This document shows, one piece after another, positions 1 through 8,367 of a stretch of 64,000 nucleotides of DNA. The position numbers and the translations under genes were made by a program. The DNA comes from SIG565 sp045656145 (GTDB lineage Bacteria; Bacillota; Clostridia; Oscillospirales; Acutalibacteraceae): NCBI GenBank assembly GCA_045656145.1, contig JAZOQP010000013.1:1-64000 (forward strand), written 5' to 3'. The notes under the pieces are model-generated. The model saw nothing but the letters and a program-made list of their open reading frames with translations, searched no databases and was not told the DNA's origin. How positions within the stretch are numbered: the first letter of the stretch is position 1; the number at the start of each line of letters is the position of its first letter.

Positions 1-19
1 TTGTCGTCAAGAGATGACA

Positions 20-136
<117 letters not shown>

Positions 137-140
137 CAAA

Positions 141-166
141 ACCACGCTTTTTAGCGTGGTTTTTTT
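141..166 (+). terminator. Intrinsic terminator of the rRNA operon
   Basis: ACCACGCT and AGCGTGGT pair around a TTTT loop and are followed by a run of six T, directly after 5S rRNA. Confidence 0.93.
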
Positions 167-186
167 ATTGAAAATGAGGGGATATA

Positions 187-1569
187 ATGCTCAAAAAATT
201 CATAGGAACCAAAGATTTTTATAAGAGTGTTTTCGCGTTGGTTATTCCTATTATGATTCAAAATGGTATAACCAACTTTGTTAATATGCTTGATAATGTA
301 ATGGTTGGTAGGGTAGGAACTACTCAAATGACAGGCGTTGCTGTTACCAACCAACTCATTTTTGTCTTTAATCTTTGTATATTCGGCGCTATTTCGGGCG
401 CAGGTATATTCGGCGCGCAGTTTTATGGCAAGGGCGATAACGAGGGCGTGCGCTATGTTTTCCGCTTCAAAATGATAGTATCGGTTATATTCGCTCTTTT
501 AGCATGTGGACTATTTATTTCCGTTGGCGGAAATTTAATTAACCTTTATTTAAATGGCGAGGGCACTCCAGAGGATATAGCAGCAGCCTTTAAGTTCGCA
601 AGAGACTATATGCTTATAATGCTAATCGGATTTATTCCGTTTTGCATATCTCAAACCTATGCCAGTACACTTCGCGAAACAGGGCATAGCGTTTTACCAA
701 TGGTTGCGGGTGTTATTGCGGTTTTAACCAATTTGTCGCTCAATTATCTTCTTATATTCGGAAAATTCGGCGCTCCGAAGCTCGGTGTTGCAGGTGCCGC
801 CATTGCAACAGTAATTTCACGCTTTGTTGAGGTGTTCATATTAATTATTTATACCGCAGTAAAACGAAATGAAAATGCCTTTATTAATGGCGCATTTAAA
901 AGCTTTTATGTGCCTTTTGCGCTTGTTAAAAGAATTTGCGCTAAAGGAATTCCCCTTATGCTTAACGAAACATTCTGGGCGGCAGGTATGGCAATGGTTA
1001 ATCAGTGCTATTCCCTTAGAGGACTTTCGGTTGTTGCGGCAAATAATATTAATTCAACCTTCTTTAATGTTTTTTCGGTGGCGTATTTTGCTGTGGGAAT
1101 TGCCATTGGTATTCTACTCGGTCAGTTACTCGGAGCCGATAAAAAGGTGGAGGCTAAGAATACAGCAACCAAGTTAATTGCATTGGCTGTGTTTATAAGC
1201 GTTATAGTGGCGGTATTGTTCTATGTTTGCGCTGCCTTTATTCCCGAAATTTATAACACTACCGATGAGGTTAAATCTATCGCTAAGGGACTTATGCGAA
1301 TTTGCGCTATAACAATGCCTATAGAAGCGTTTGTTCATGCGGCTTATTTCACACTTCGTTCGGGCGGAAAAACCGCTGTAACATTTATTTTCGATAGTGG
1401 CTTTGTTTGGGCTATTCATGTGCCTGTTGCATTTGTTCTTTCAAGGTTTACTTCGCTTCCAATTTTAGCACTATATTTCCTTTGCCAACTTTTAAGCCTT
1501 TTAAAAGCTGTAATCGGCTTTTATTTTGTAAAAAAGGGCGTTTGGATAAACAATATAGTAAACGAATAG
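187..1569 (+). CDS. MATE family efflux transporter
   Basis: A 460-residue polytopic membrane protein with about 12 hydrophobic segments and the two-fold MatE arrangement (roughly residues 15-175 and 235-400). The N-terminal signature MIQNGITNFVNMLDNVMVG is typical of MATE cation/drug antiporters of Clostridia. It probably exports organic cations or drugs in exchange for Na+ or H+; the substrate cannot be read from the sequence. The ATG follows a GAGGGG ribosome binding site. The gene sits 20 bases after the rRNA terminator, with no clear promoter between, so it may depend on readthrough or an unrecognised promoter. Confidence 0.9.
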   Translation: MLKKFIGTKDFYKSVFALVIPIMIQNGITNFVNMLDNVMVGRVGTTQMTGVAVTNQLIFVFNLCIFGAISGAGIFGAQFYGKGDNEGVRYVFRFKMIVSVIFALLACGLFISVGGNLINLYLNGEGTPEDIAAAFKFARDYMLIMLIGFIPFCISQTYASTLRETGHSVLPMVAGVIAVLTNLSLNYLLIFGKFGAPKLGVAGAAIATVISRFVEVFILIIYTAVKRNENAFINGAFKSFYVPFALVKRICAKGIPLMLNETFWAAGMAMVNQCYSLRGLSVVAANNINSTFFNVFSVAYFAVGIAIGILLGQLLGADKKVEAKNTATKLIALAVFISVIVAVLFYVCAAFIPEIYNTTDEVKSIAKGLMRICAITMPIEAFVHAAYFTLRSGGKTAVTFIFDSGFVWAIHVPVAFVLSRFTSLPILALYFLCQLLSLLKAVIGFYFVKKGVWINNIVNE

Positions 1570-1579
1570 AATATAGACA

Positions 1580-1614
1580 TCCCCCTGTTTCATAAATAGA
1601 AACAGGGGGATTTT
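1580..1614 (+). terminator. Terminator-like hairpin containing the next gene's ribosome binding site
   Basis: TCCCCCTGTTT (1580-1590) pairs with AAACAGGGGGA (1600-1610) around a nine-base loop and is followed by TTTT. The 3' arm, AGGGGGA, is also the only Shine-Dalgarno-like sequence for the ATG at 1617. When folded, the stem would hide the ribosome binding site. It may terminate MATE transcription, limit translation of the deacetylase, or both. Confidence 0.75.
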
Positions 1615-1616
1615 GT

Positions 1617-2375
1617 ATGAAATTTTTTGTAATAACGAAAAAACATTTAATGGTGGCAATAGTTGCCACACTCACAGCAATAGGGGTGTTACTCGGCAGT
1701 GTTTACAGCTTTGCCTCAAGCAATAAAAAACTGCCGATTTATTGCGTTGAAAATGATAAAAAGCAAATTGCAATCAGCTTTGATGCCGCTTGGGGTAATG
1801 ATGACACCGAAACACTTATAAATATTTTGTCAGAGTATCAGGTGCCTGCAACATTTTTCGTTGTGGGAGCGTGGGTGGATAAGTATCCTGAATCGGTAAA
1901 GCAACTCTCAGTTGCAGGTCATAGAATAGAAAACCATTCCAACACCCACCCACATATGCCACAGCTGAGCAGTAGCCAGATGGCAGATGAATTAAAAACC
2001 TGTAATGAAAAAATAGCAAGCATAACAGGAAGAACACCTACCTTATTCCGCTGCCCTTATGGTGATTATAACAACGCCACTATTGATGCTGTAAAAAATG
2101 CCGAAATGCATTGTGTTCAGTGGTCGGTTGACTCTCTCGACTGGAAAGAAAACGCAACGGTAGAGAGCATAGCGAATAGGGTAATAAGTAAAGCGCACGA
2201 TGGCGCGATAGTGCTTTTCCATAACGATGCCGACTTTACCCCAGCCGCTTTGCCAACAATTCTAAAAACTCTCAAAGAACAGGGCTATGAGTTTTTATTT
2301 ATTGAAGATTTAATAATGAAAGACAATTATGAAATTAAGCATGATGGAATGCAGTGCAAAAAAGACGGCGAGTAG
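1617..2375 (+). CDS. Polysaccharide deacetylase family protein (sporulation/PdaB-like)
   Basis: A 252-residue protein with an N-terminal membrane anchor or signal (residues 9-32), then a carbohydrate esterase 4 (NodB homology) domain. Visible motifs are ISFDAAWG (motif 1, with the D-A-A-W variant common in clostridial sporulation deacetylases), HRIENHSNTHPHM (motif 2, metal-binding histidines), and FRCPYGDY (motif 3). The family removes N-acetyl groups from peptidoglycan or related glycans outside the membrane. A role in cortex or spore wall is inferred from family resemblance and from a spore-forming host. Its ribosome binding site lies in the hairpin just upstream. Confidence 0.85.
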   Translation: MKFFVITKKHLMVAIVATLTAIGVLLGSVYSFASSNKKLPIYCVENDKKQIAISFDAAWGNDDTETLINILSEYQVPATFFVVGAWVDKYPESVKQLSVAGHRIENHSNTHPHMPQLSSSQMADELKTCNEKIASITGRTPTLFRCPYGDYNNATIDAVKNAEMHCVQWSVDSLDWKENATVESIANRVISKAHDGAIVLFHNDADFTPAALPTILKTLKEQGYEFLFIEDLIMKDNYEIKHDGMQCKKDGE

Positions 2376-2386
2376 CCGTCTTTTTA
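2362..2386. terminator. Bidirectional terminator between convergent genes
   Basis: AAGACGGC and GCCGTCTT pair around GAGTA, with T runs in both reading directions. The hairpin overlaps the stop codon of the deacetylase gene and lies beyond the end of rsmF on the other strand. Confidence 0.85.
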
Positions 2387-2401
2387 ATATACATATAAAA
2401 A

Positions 2402-3754
2402 CTATTGCCTTCTAAGTCCCTTAGGGTAGTGGTTTTTGGCTCTACCGCCCGACACCTTTACGCCGCCGAGAGAATATCCATCAACCTGAACTACCGCCCA
2501 ACCGTTATCAGATTCGGTATCAAACTCTTCGCCGCGTAAATATTTAGTGAGTTCCTCACTATCAACTGCTAAATCAATTTTTCTTTTAAATTTATTACCC
2601 AACGCCATAAAAAATTGATGGTGGGGGAGAATATAATTCTTTCTGATTTCGCCAATGGTTATTCCGCAACAAAAAGCTATACCCTTAACTATAGGCAGCC
2701 TGTTATTATAATAAACAGGGTTACCGTTATATTCGCAAACAAAATCGGGGTTGTAGCTTACAAGTGTATCATTTAGAAAATCGGTTACTAATTTTTGGGG
2801 TTTGCCGCCATTATTAGTGGTGAAATTATTTGAAGCTAACTCGCCTTTGTTATGAAGCACCGCCATAAACTGACCTTCTCCGCGAGAGATATGCGGATAA
2901 AATCTTCTGGCATAGTGAATGTTTTCACATTTGCAGCCATCAAATTTAATGCCATCTAATGTGCATTTTGCTACATTTTCTTTAACGGGTATGATTTCAA
3001 AATCAGGATGTCTTTCTAAAAAGGCATCTATAGTCATTTCGTTTTCTTGAAGGGAAAACGTGCAGGTGGCATATATTATATAGCCGCCTTTTTTAAGCGT
3101 TTTTACAGCGTTATCTAAAATTTCACCCTGCCTTTTTTGGCAATTTATAACGTTTGCTTCGCTCCATTCACCAATAGCGGCATCTTCCTTGCGAAACATC
3201 CCTTCACCAGAGCATGGCGCATCAACCATTACTAAATCAAATGTGTTTTCAAAAGCTTTAGATAGGCGAAAAGAGTCCATACAGGTAACCACAGTATTGG
3301 TAAGTCCCAGTCTCTCAATATTGCCTGTTAATATTTTAGCCCTTGATGATATAATTTCGTTTGATACCAAAACTCCGTTTTCGCCAAGTTTATTTTTTAG
3401 CTGAGTGCTTTTGCCACCGGGCGCGGCGCACATATCAAGAACAAACCAGTCGGGCTTTATATCAATACATTCAGCAGGTGCCATTGCCGCCGGTTCTTGA
3501 ACGTAAATCAGCCCTGCGTGGTGATACGGGTGGTTACCAACCTTAGAGAAATCAAGGTAATAACCGTTTTTAACATAGGGTATGGGCTCACTCCCGAAAA
3601 CATTGATTTTTTGGAATTCTTCAAGGCTTATCTTATCGGTGTTCACCCTAAATGCCTTAATTGGTGGGTTTTCTAATTCGCTTATATAGGCTTCAAAATC
3701 TTCGACGAGAAGCTTCTTCATACGGTCTTTAAATTCTATTGGTAAAGGCTTCAT
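2402..3754 (-). CDS. rsmF: RsmF/RsmB-type rRNA m5C methyltransferase
   Basis: A 450-residue NOL1/NOP2/Sun-family enzyme that methylates cytosine C5 in rRNA using S-adenosylmethionine. The SAM-binding motif DMCAAPGGKS is at 107-116. The two family cysteines are in APCSGEGMF (C181) and YATCTFS (C231). The C-terminal 150 residues match the PUA-like RNA-binding tail of the Gram-positive RsmF group, ending with YSLGGVKVSGGRAKNHYPKG. The start ATG overlaps the rsmE stop as TAATG, so the two are probably translationally coupled. Which cytosine is modified cannot be told from sequence. Confidence 0.9.
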   Translation of the reverse strand: MKPLPIEFKDRMKKLLVEDFEAYISELENPPIKAFRVNTDKISLEEFQKINVFGSEPIPYVKNGYYLDFSKVGNHPYHHAGLIYVQEPAAMAPAECIDIKPDWFVLDMCAAPGGKSTQLKNKLGENGVLVSNEIISSRAKILTGNIERLGLTNTVVTCMDSFRLSKAFENTFDLVMVDAPCSGEGMFRKEDAAIGEWSEANVINCQKRQGEILDNAVKTLKKGGYIIYATCTFSLQENEMTIDAFLERHPDFEIIPVKENVAKCTLDGIKFDGCKCENIHYARRFYPHISRGEGQFMAVLHNKGELASNNFTTNNGGKPQKLVTDFLNDTLVSYNPDFVCEYNGNPVYYNNRLPIVKGIAFCCGITIGEIRKNYILPHHQFFMALGNKFKRKIDLAVDSEELTKYLRGEEFDTESDNGWAVVQVDGYSLGGVKVSGGRAKNHYPKGLRRQ

Positions 3755-4503
3755 TAGTTATTTCCTTCTAACATTTCTATATGTAGCATACACATTGAAA
3801 CCGCAGTAATAGCGGCGGTTTCGGTGCGCAAAATTCTTTTTCCGAGTGAAATTGTTTTAGCGCCGATTTTAGTAGCCTTTTCTATTTCTGTTTTTTCAAA
3901 GCCACCTTCAGGACCTATAAAAATACCAACACTTTTTACGTTCTTAAGCTCCAATAAAGCTTCTTTGGTGGCTTTCATACCATCTTTATTTTCATAAGGC
4001 ACTAAAATTAAATCAAGTGTTTTAGCAAATTCCAAAGCTTCATTATATGAACTAACATGCATTATTTCGGGTATAATGTTGCGCTTGCTTTGTTTTGCGG
4101 CGCTTTCAGATATGCTTTGCCAACGCGTTTGCTTTGCCTTTGCTTTTTTATCATCTAACTTCACAACGCAATGCTTCATCTCGGTTGGAATAATAGAAAA
4201 AACGCCCAATTCAACACATTTTTGGATAATAAGCTCCATTTTATCAGACTTAGGTAAGCCCTGAAAAAGATAGATTTTAACGGGAAGCTCAGTGCTTTTA
4301 TAATCTTCCTCTATTATTTCTAAGGATACTGCAGTATCTAAGAACTCATCAATTCGGCATAAAGCACTTTTACCGCCCGAGCTTATAAGACATTCATCTC
4401 CTACAACCATTCGAAGTACATTTTTAATATGATTATAGTCCGCTCCATCAATTATATATTTATTGTCTTGTCGGTTATTTTCATCGCAAAAGAAATTAAA
4501 CAT
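3754..4503 (-). CDS. rsmE: 16S rRNA (uracil1498-N3)-methyltransferase
   Basis: A 249-residue SPOUT-family methyltransferase. The C-terminal trefoil-knot motifs IGPEGGFEKTEIEKA and LGKRILRTETAA are diagnostic of RsmE, which methylates U1498 of 16S rRNA in the decoding region of the 30S subunit. The N-terminal 70 residues match its PUA-like domain. It sits between an acyltransferase gene (20 bases upstream) and rsmF (1-base overlap). In many Bacillota rsmE follows prmA; here prmA is absent. Confidence 0.93.
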   Translation of the reverse strand: MFNFFCDENNRQDNKYIIDGADYNHIKNVLRMVVGDECLISSGGKSALCRIDEFLDTAVSLEIIEEDYKSTELPVKIYLFQGLPKSDKMELIIQKCVELGVFSIIPTEMKHCVVKLDDKKAKAKQTRWQSISESAAKQSKRNIIPEIMHVSSYNEALEFAKTLDLILVPYENKDGMKATKEALLELKNVKSVGIFIGPEGGFEKTEIEKATKIGAKTISLGKRILRTETAAITAVSMCMLHIEMLEGNN

Positions 4504-4522
4504 AACTTTTCTATCCTCTGAT

Positions 4523-5527
4523 TTATCCCCTAAAATAAGATAAAAATTTGCAATCCCACTTTTTCTCTATTAAATCTATAGATTTATTGACCAAGAAAGT
4601 GATAATAATTGAGAAACCTAAAATAACGATAAATTCAATGGGCCAAATTTTTGGCAAGTTTAGAATTTTATACAATTTAAGTGAAACGATATGCCAAAGA
4701 TATATCCATAAAGAATGTTTTGAAATATAGTTTACTATTTTAGATTTGAATATTTTGAGGTTGAATTTTTGGCATAATATAAGAAGGGTAAAAGAGACAA
4801 AAATTCCGTACGATAAAAAATATAATCGAGGTGGATATTTTGCTATTGAAGGTGATTGGGGAGAACCATAAGTTTTGTACATAATAAGCGCCAATAGAAT
4901 AAATATAACGAAAGAAAAAATTGTTATTAGATATTTTGCTTTTTTAGAAAAATGATTGTAATTGTATCCAAGAAATGTTAATAATCCATAAGGAATAATG
5001 TAATAGAAAAAGGTATCTACAAATAGATTATTTTTTCCAATACAAAAATAAAAAGCTAATTCATACAAAATATATATAACAAAAATTGAAATGACAAATT
5101 TTGTGTTTAGCTTAAATTTACTGAATAAAGGAACCAAAATAGCACTATACATGTATATTAGGATAACCCACACATAGCCGATTCCATATCTGGTAAGAAG
5201 GAATGAAGAAAAATAATATTTAAGTGAAAAGACTTCATTTGTAAGTAGAAAAAGTAAGCAAAAATAAAAAACAAGAAATATCCAGGTTGGAATAACAAGT
5301 CGTTTTACTCTACGTATTAGATATTCATATGGAAAACCTTTTATATTTTCATATTTAATATAAGACTTTTGCGCTAAAATTGAGGAAATAATAACCATTA
5401 ACGGAACATCGAAAGCTCTAACAGCTAAGGCGTATCCGGGTGCGTTTATATGCGCAAAAATAATTAGCAGTAATCCGATGGACTTTAAAAAATCAATAAA
5501 ATAGAAACGTTCTTTATTAGTTGTCAT
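4523..5527 (-). CDS. Acyltransferase 3 family membrane protein
   Basis: A 334-residue integral membrane protein of the acyltransferase 3 (OafA/WcjG-like) family, with about ten hydrophobic segments. The N-terminal block YFIDFLKSIGLLLIIFAHIN carries the conserved histidine. Such proteins O-acetylate or otherwise acylate surface glycans. The start at 5527 is chosen because AGGAGG lies at 5537-5542 and a promoter at 5556-5584; a longer frame starting at 5584 would begin inside the promoter. By eye the gene is more AT-rich than its neighbours, suggesting a separate origin. It may be cotranscribed with rsmE and rsmF. Confidence 0.85.
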   Translation of the reverse strand: MTTNKERFYFIDFLKSIGLLLIIFAHINAPGYALAVRAFDVPLMVIISSILAQKSYIKYENIKGFPYEYLIRRVKRLVIPTWIFLVFYFCLLFLLTNEVFSLKYYFSSFLLTRYGIGYVWVILIYMYSAILVPLFSKFKLNTKFVISIFVIYILYELAFYFCIGKNNLFVDTFFYYIIPYGLLTFLGYNYNHFSKKAKYLITIFSFVIFILLALIMYKTYGSPQSPSIAKYPPRLYFLSYGIFVSFTLLILCQKFNLKIFKSKIVNYISKHSLWIYLWHIVSLKLYKILNLPKIWPIEFIVILGFSIIITFLVNKSIDLIEKKWDCKFLSYFRG

Positions 5528-5555
5528 ACAACATATCCTCCTTTTATCATTAATT

Positions 5556-5584
5556 ATTTTAGCATAAAATTTAATATGTTTCAA
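5556..5584 (-). promoter_or_regulatory. Sigma-A-type promoter for acyltransferase-rsmE-rsmF
   Basis: On the minus strand TTGAAA (-35, 5579-5584) and TAAAAT (-10, 5556-5561) are separated by 17 bases. It lies back to back with the fucU promoter. Confidence 0.7.
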
Positions 5585-5586
5585 TA

Positions 5587-5615
5587 TTTACATTTTTATA
5601 GCGAAGTGATATAAT
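5587..5615 (+). promoter_or_regulatory. Sigma-A-type promoter for fucU
   Basis: TTTACA (5587-5592), a 17-base spacer, then TATAAT (5610-5615), 21 bases before the start codon. Confidence 0.75.
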
Positions 5616-5636
5616 TTAAGAAAAGGAGTTGTTTTT

Positions 5637-6071
5637 ATGCTTAAAAATATACCTAAAATTTTATCTCCAGAAATGTTAAAGGTGCTTTGCGAGATGGGTC
5701 ATGGCGATCGATTGGTTATAGCGGATGGTAATTTTCCATCGGAATCGGTTGGTAAAAATTCAATAGTGCTAAGGGCGGATGGACATGGTGGTGCCGAAAT
5801 GCTTGATGCAATTCTTTCTCTTTTTCCGCTTGATAAAAATGCAGATTGCCCTGCAAATGTTATGCAGGTATCCCCGGGAGATAATGTTGAAACTCCTATT
5901 TGGGATGAATATAAGAAGATTATTGCAAAATATGATAATGAAGCCTCTGGAAGCATTGGAGAAATAGAGCGTTTCGCTTTTTATGAGGCAGCCAAAACCG
6001 CATACCTGATTATTGCAACAGGGGAATCGGCCTTATATGCTAATATAATGCTCCAAAAGGGAGTTATATAA
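5637..6071 (+). CDS. fucU: RbsD/FucU family sugar mutarotase
   Basis: A 144-residue protein of the RbsD/FucU family, which interconverts anomers of fucose or ribose. The family signature LCEMGHGDRLVIADGNFP includes the conserved histidine (H22) and aspartates D24 and D30. The length matches L-fucose mutarotase, and the sequence looks more FucU- than RbsD-like. No fucose catabolic genes adjoin it, so it appears to be a single-gene unit with its own promoter, an AAAGGAG ribosome binding site and a terminator. The exact sugar is inferred. Confidence 0.8.
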   Translation: MLKNIPKILSPEMLKVLCEMGHGDRLVIADGNFPSESVGKNSIVLRADGHGGAEMLDAILSLFPLDKNADCPANVMQVSPGDNVETPIWDEYKKIIAKYDNEASGSIGEIERFAFYEAAKTAYLIIATGESALYANIMLQKGVI

Positions 6072-6096
6072 AAAGGATGAATTTTCATCCTTTTTT
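6072..6096 (+). terminator. Terminator after fucU
   Basis: AAAGGATGA and TCATCCTTT pair around ATTT and are followed by a T run. Confidence 0.88.
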
Positions 6097-6108
6097 ATTT
6101 TTTAATTA

Positions 6109-6137
6109 TTTACTTTTTGCCTTTATAATGATATAAT
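6109..6137 (+). promoter_or_regulatory. Promoter for the SulP transporter gene
   Basis: TTTACT (6109-6114), 17 bases, TATAAT (6132-6137), 31 bases before the ATG. Confidence 0.65.
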
Positions 6138-6168
6138 ACATAATTGACATTATAAAAGGGGATATAAT

Positions 6169-7440
6169 ATGTTTTCTTATCTAAAACCGAAGTTTTTTTC
6201 GGTAATTAAAAATTATTCAAAGGCTCAATTTATTAAAGATTTAACGGCAGGTATAATCGTTGCAATAATAGCGCTACCGCTATCAATTGCCTTAGCTTTG
6301 GCTTCGGGTGTTGAGCCTGCTTGCGGTATATACACAGCCGTAGCAGCAGGCTTTTTTGTGGCACTTCTTGGCGGTAGCCGAGTGCAAATTGCGGGTCCCA
6401 CAGCCGCCTTTGCAACCGTTGTTGCGGGGGTTGTTGCGGCAAATGGAATGGATGGCCTTTTCATTGCAACAGTTATAGCAGGTATAATTTTACTTCTAAT
6501 GGGCATATTAAAACTAGGTGTGCTTATTAAATACATCCCTCATTCCATAACTGTTGGCTTTACTGCAGGTATTGCAGTTACAATTTTCTTAGGGCAAATT
6601 AAAGATTTTCTAGGCATTACATACGCTGAGGGTGTTCGCCCTATAGAAGCAATGGAGAAAATGGAGGCTAATATAGAGTATTTAAGCACATTTTCTTTTG
6701 AGGCTCTTTTAATAGGTGTGATAAGTTTAGCTATACTTATCTTTTATCCAAAGCTTGAAAAGAAAATCCCGCCTTCTTTAATTGCGGTTATAGTTGGCGC
6801 TTTAGCGGTAGCTTTTATTCCGTTATTTAAAGGCAATGTTTATACAATAGGGAATTTATATACTATACCTTCAGGTCTTCCCAAAATTAATTTTGCCGAA
6901 ATGGATTTCAGCACTCAAAAAATCATTGCAGTTTTGCCGAGCGCCGTAACAATAGCGGTGCTGGCGGCGGTTGAATCTTTATTATCCTGTGTTGTGGCAG
7001 ATAGTATGATAGATTCAAAGCATAATCCAAATGCCGAATTGGTAGCGCAGGGCGTTGGCAATATAGCAAGCGTATTTTTTGGCGGAATTCCCGCAACAGG
7101 TGCAATAGCCAGAACTGCCGCGAATATCAAAAACGGCGGCAGAACACCGGTTGCAGGCATGGTGCATTCGGTAATTCTCCTTTTAGTTTTGGTAGCATTA
7201 ATGCCGTTGGCTGAGCTTATCCCTATGCCTGTTATTGCCGCAATTCTCTTTGTTGTGGCTTATAATATGAGCGAATGGCGAAAGTTTGTAGAGATTATTA
7301 AAGAGAAGAATGTTTTAGATATTCTCGTTTTGTTAATAACCTTTGTTTTAACGGTTGTTTTCGATTTGGTTGTTGCTATCATAGTAGGTTTAGCATTTTA
7401 TTATGCAGTTAAACTTTTAAAGAAGATATTTTTTAAATAA
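6169..7440 (+). CDS. SulP family inorganic anion transporter lacking a STAS domain
   Basis: A 423-residue membrane protein with 10-14 hydrophobic segments. The N-terminal block DLTAGIIVAIIALPLSIALA and the following GxxPxxGIYTAV-like stretch identify SulP (SLC26-related) carriers, which move sulfate, bicarbonate or dicarboxylates. The later motif GGIPATGAIARTAANI is also typical. The protein ends at KLLKKIFFK, directly after the membrane domain, so the C-terminal STAS regulatory domain of classical SulP proteins is absent; many short bacterial members look like this. The anion cannot be assigned. Confidence 0.9.
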   Translation: MFSYLKPKFFSVIKNYSKAQFIKDLTAGIIVAIIALPLSIALALASGVEPACGIYTAVAAGFFVALLGGSRVQIAGPTAAFATVVAGVVAANGMDGLFIATVIAGIILLLMGILKLGVLIKYIPHSITVGFTAGIAVTIFLGQIKDFLGITYAEGVRPIEAMEKMEANIEYLSTFSFEALLIGVISLAILIFYPKLEKKIPPSLIAVIVGALAVAFIPLFKGNVYTIGNLYTIPSGLPKINFAEMDFSTQKIIAVLPSAVTIAVLAAVESLLSCVVADSMIDSKHNPNAELVAQGVGNIASVFFGGIPATGAIARTAANIKNGGRTPVAGMVHSVILLLVLVALMPLAELIPMPVIAAILFVVAYNMSEWRKFVEIIKEKNVLDILVLLITFVLTVVFDLVVAIIVGLAFYYAVKLLKKIFFK

Positions 7441-7452
7441 TCATAGTGGTTA

Positions 7453-7481
7453 TTGAAAAATTCATATTTTTTCGGTATAAT
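7453..7481 (+). promoter_or_regulatory. Promoter for the acidic repeat protein gene
   Basis: TTGAAA (7453-7458), 17 bases, TATAAT (7476-7481). A GGAGG ribosome binding site follows near 7500. Confidence 0.75.
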
Positions 7482-7512
7482 TGATTTGTAATAAATTTGG
7501 AGGTAAAGAATA

Positions 7513-8367
7513 ATGAAATTCAATATTAAGGATATGAAATATCAAGGCATATTTTTAGGAATTTTAGCAGGCATTTTAACCCTTATTATTCTTATTGCAA
7601 CCTTAACCGATATTGAGCCTAAAATCGAAACACCTGAGGATAATAACCCTTCGGTTGAAACAGGTGTTGAGGAAAATAAAGAGGAAGAAAAGAAAACCGA
7701 ATCGAGCAATAAAAACGAAACCAAACCTTCTGATAATAAGCAGGAAGATAAAAAAGAAGATAATAAAAAAGAAGATAATAAAAAAGAAGACGATAAAAAA
7801 GAAGATAGTAAGCCTGAAGAAAACAAGCATACCCATAACTATGTTACTACATCAAATGTTGTAGAGCCTACCTGTACCGAAAAAGGCTTTACCGAAAAGG
7901 TTTGCTCATGTGGGGAAAAGATTAATTCTGATGAAAAAGCAGCCCTTGGACACGATTTAGGGGAGTGGAGCGAACTTCCCGCCGATAGCAATGGCGATGT
8001 TTTTAAAACAAGAAAATGCTCTCGTTGTGAGTATAATGAAAAAGAAAAGATAGAGGTTGAAGAAACTCCTGAGGGTAATGGTGATGATTCTCAAACTCCT
8101 CCTGCGGAAGAGCCCGAAGAAGAGGAGCCTGAAGTAGAAGTGCCTGAAGAGGAAGAACCCGAAGTAGAGGAACAGCCAGAGGCGGAAGAACCTGGGGTAG
8201 AAGAACCTGAGGTTGAGCAACCTGAAACTGAGGAACCTGAAGTAGAGGAGCCTGAAGTAGAGGAGCCTGAAGTAGAAGAACCTGAAGTAGAAGAGCCTGA
8301 AGTAGAAGAGCCTGAGTCTGAAGAAATTACTCCCGAAAGTTCGGTTGAGCAGGAAGTAACCGAGTAA
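7513..8367 (+). CDS. Membrane-anchored acidic low-complexity repeat protein
   Basis: A 284-residue protein of unknown function. Residues 13-33 form one hydrophobic anchor. A Lys/Glu/Asp-rich linker follows, with DNKKE-type five-residue repeats (about 77-99). Next is a cysteine-bearing module (about 102-180) with HTHNY, CTEKGFTEKVCSCGEK and CSRCEYNE. The C-terminal tail (about 195-284) is built mainly of PEVEE repeats. The cysteine module resembles the H-Y...T...G...C-x-C-G blocks of clostridial surface proteins, including the 944-residue protein at 28514. The layout suggests an extracellular stalk. The stop overlaps the next start as TAATG. Confidence 0.75.
   Translation: MKFNIKDMKYQGIFLGILAGILTLIILIATLTDIEPKIETPEDNNPSVETGVEENKEEEKKTESSNKNETKPSDNKQEDKKEDNKKEDNKKEDDKKEDSKPEENKHTHNYVTTSNVVEPTCTEKGFTEKVCSCGEKINSDEKAALGHDLGEWSELPADSNGDVFKTRKCSRCEYNEKEKIEVEETPEGNGDDSQTPPAEEPEEEEPEVEVPEEEEPEVEEQPEAEEPGVEEPEVEQPETEEPEVEEPEVEEPEVEEPEVEEPEVEEPESEEITPESSVEQEVTE
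7740..7808 (+). repeat. 15-bp tandem repeats encoding DNKKE-like units
   Basis: About four consecutive copies of a 15-bp unit close to GATAATAAAAAAGAA, in frame with the acidic repeat protein. Copies differ at one or two positions. Confidence 0.85.
8224..8313 (+). repeat. 15-bp tandem repeats encoding PEVEE
   Basis: Five near-identical in-frame copies of CCTGAAGTAGARGAR plus flanking degenerate copies (PETEE, PESEE). The 15-bp period keeps the frame, so copy number changes would only lengthen or shorten the stalk. Confidence 0.9.

Noticed and set aside
6169..7440. Frameshift loss of the STAS domain in the SulP gene
   Set aside because: No STAS-like coding sequence follows in any frame; a promoter and the next gene begin within 75 bases, so it is a naturally short form.
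7740..8313. CRISPR-like array from 15-bp repeats
   Set aside because: Repeats are contiguous, without spacers, and lie in frame within a protein-coding gene.
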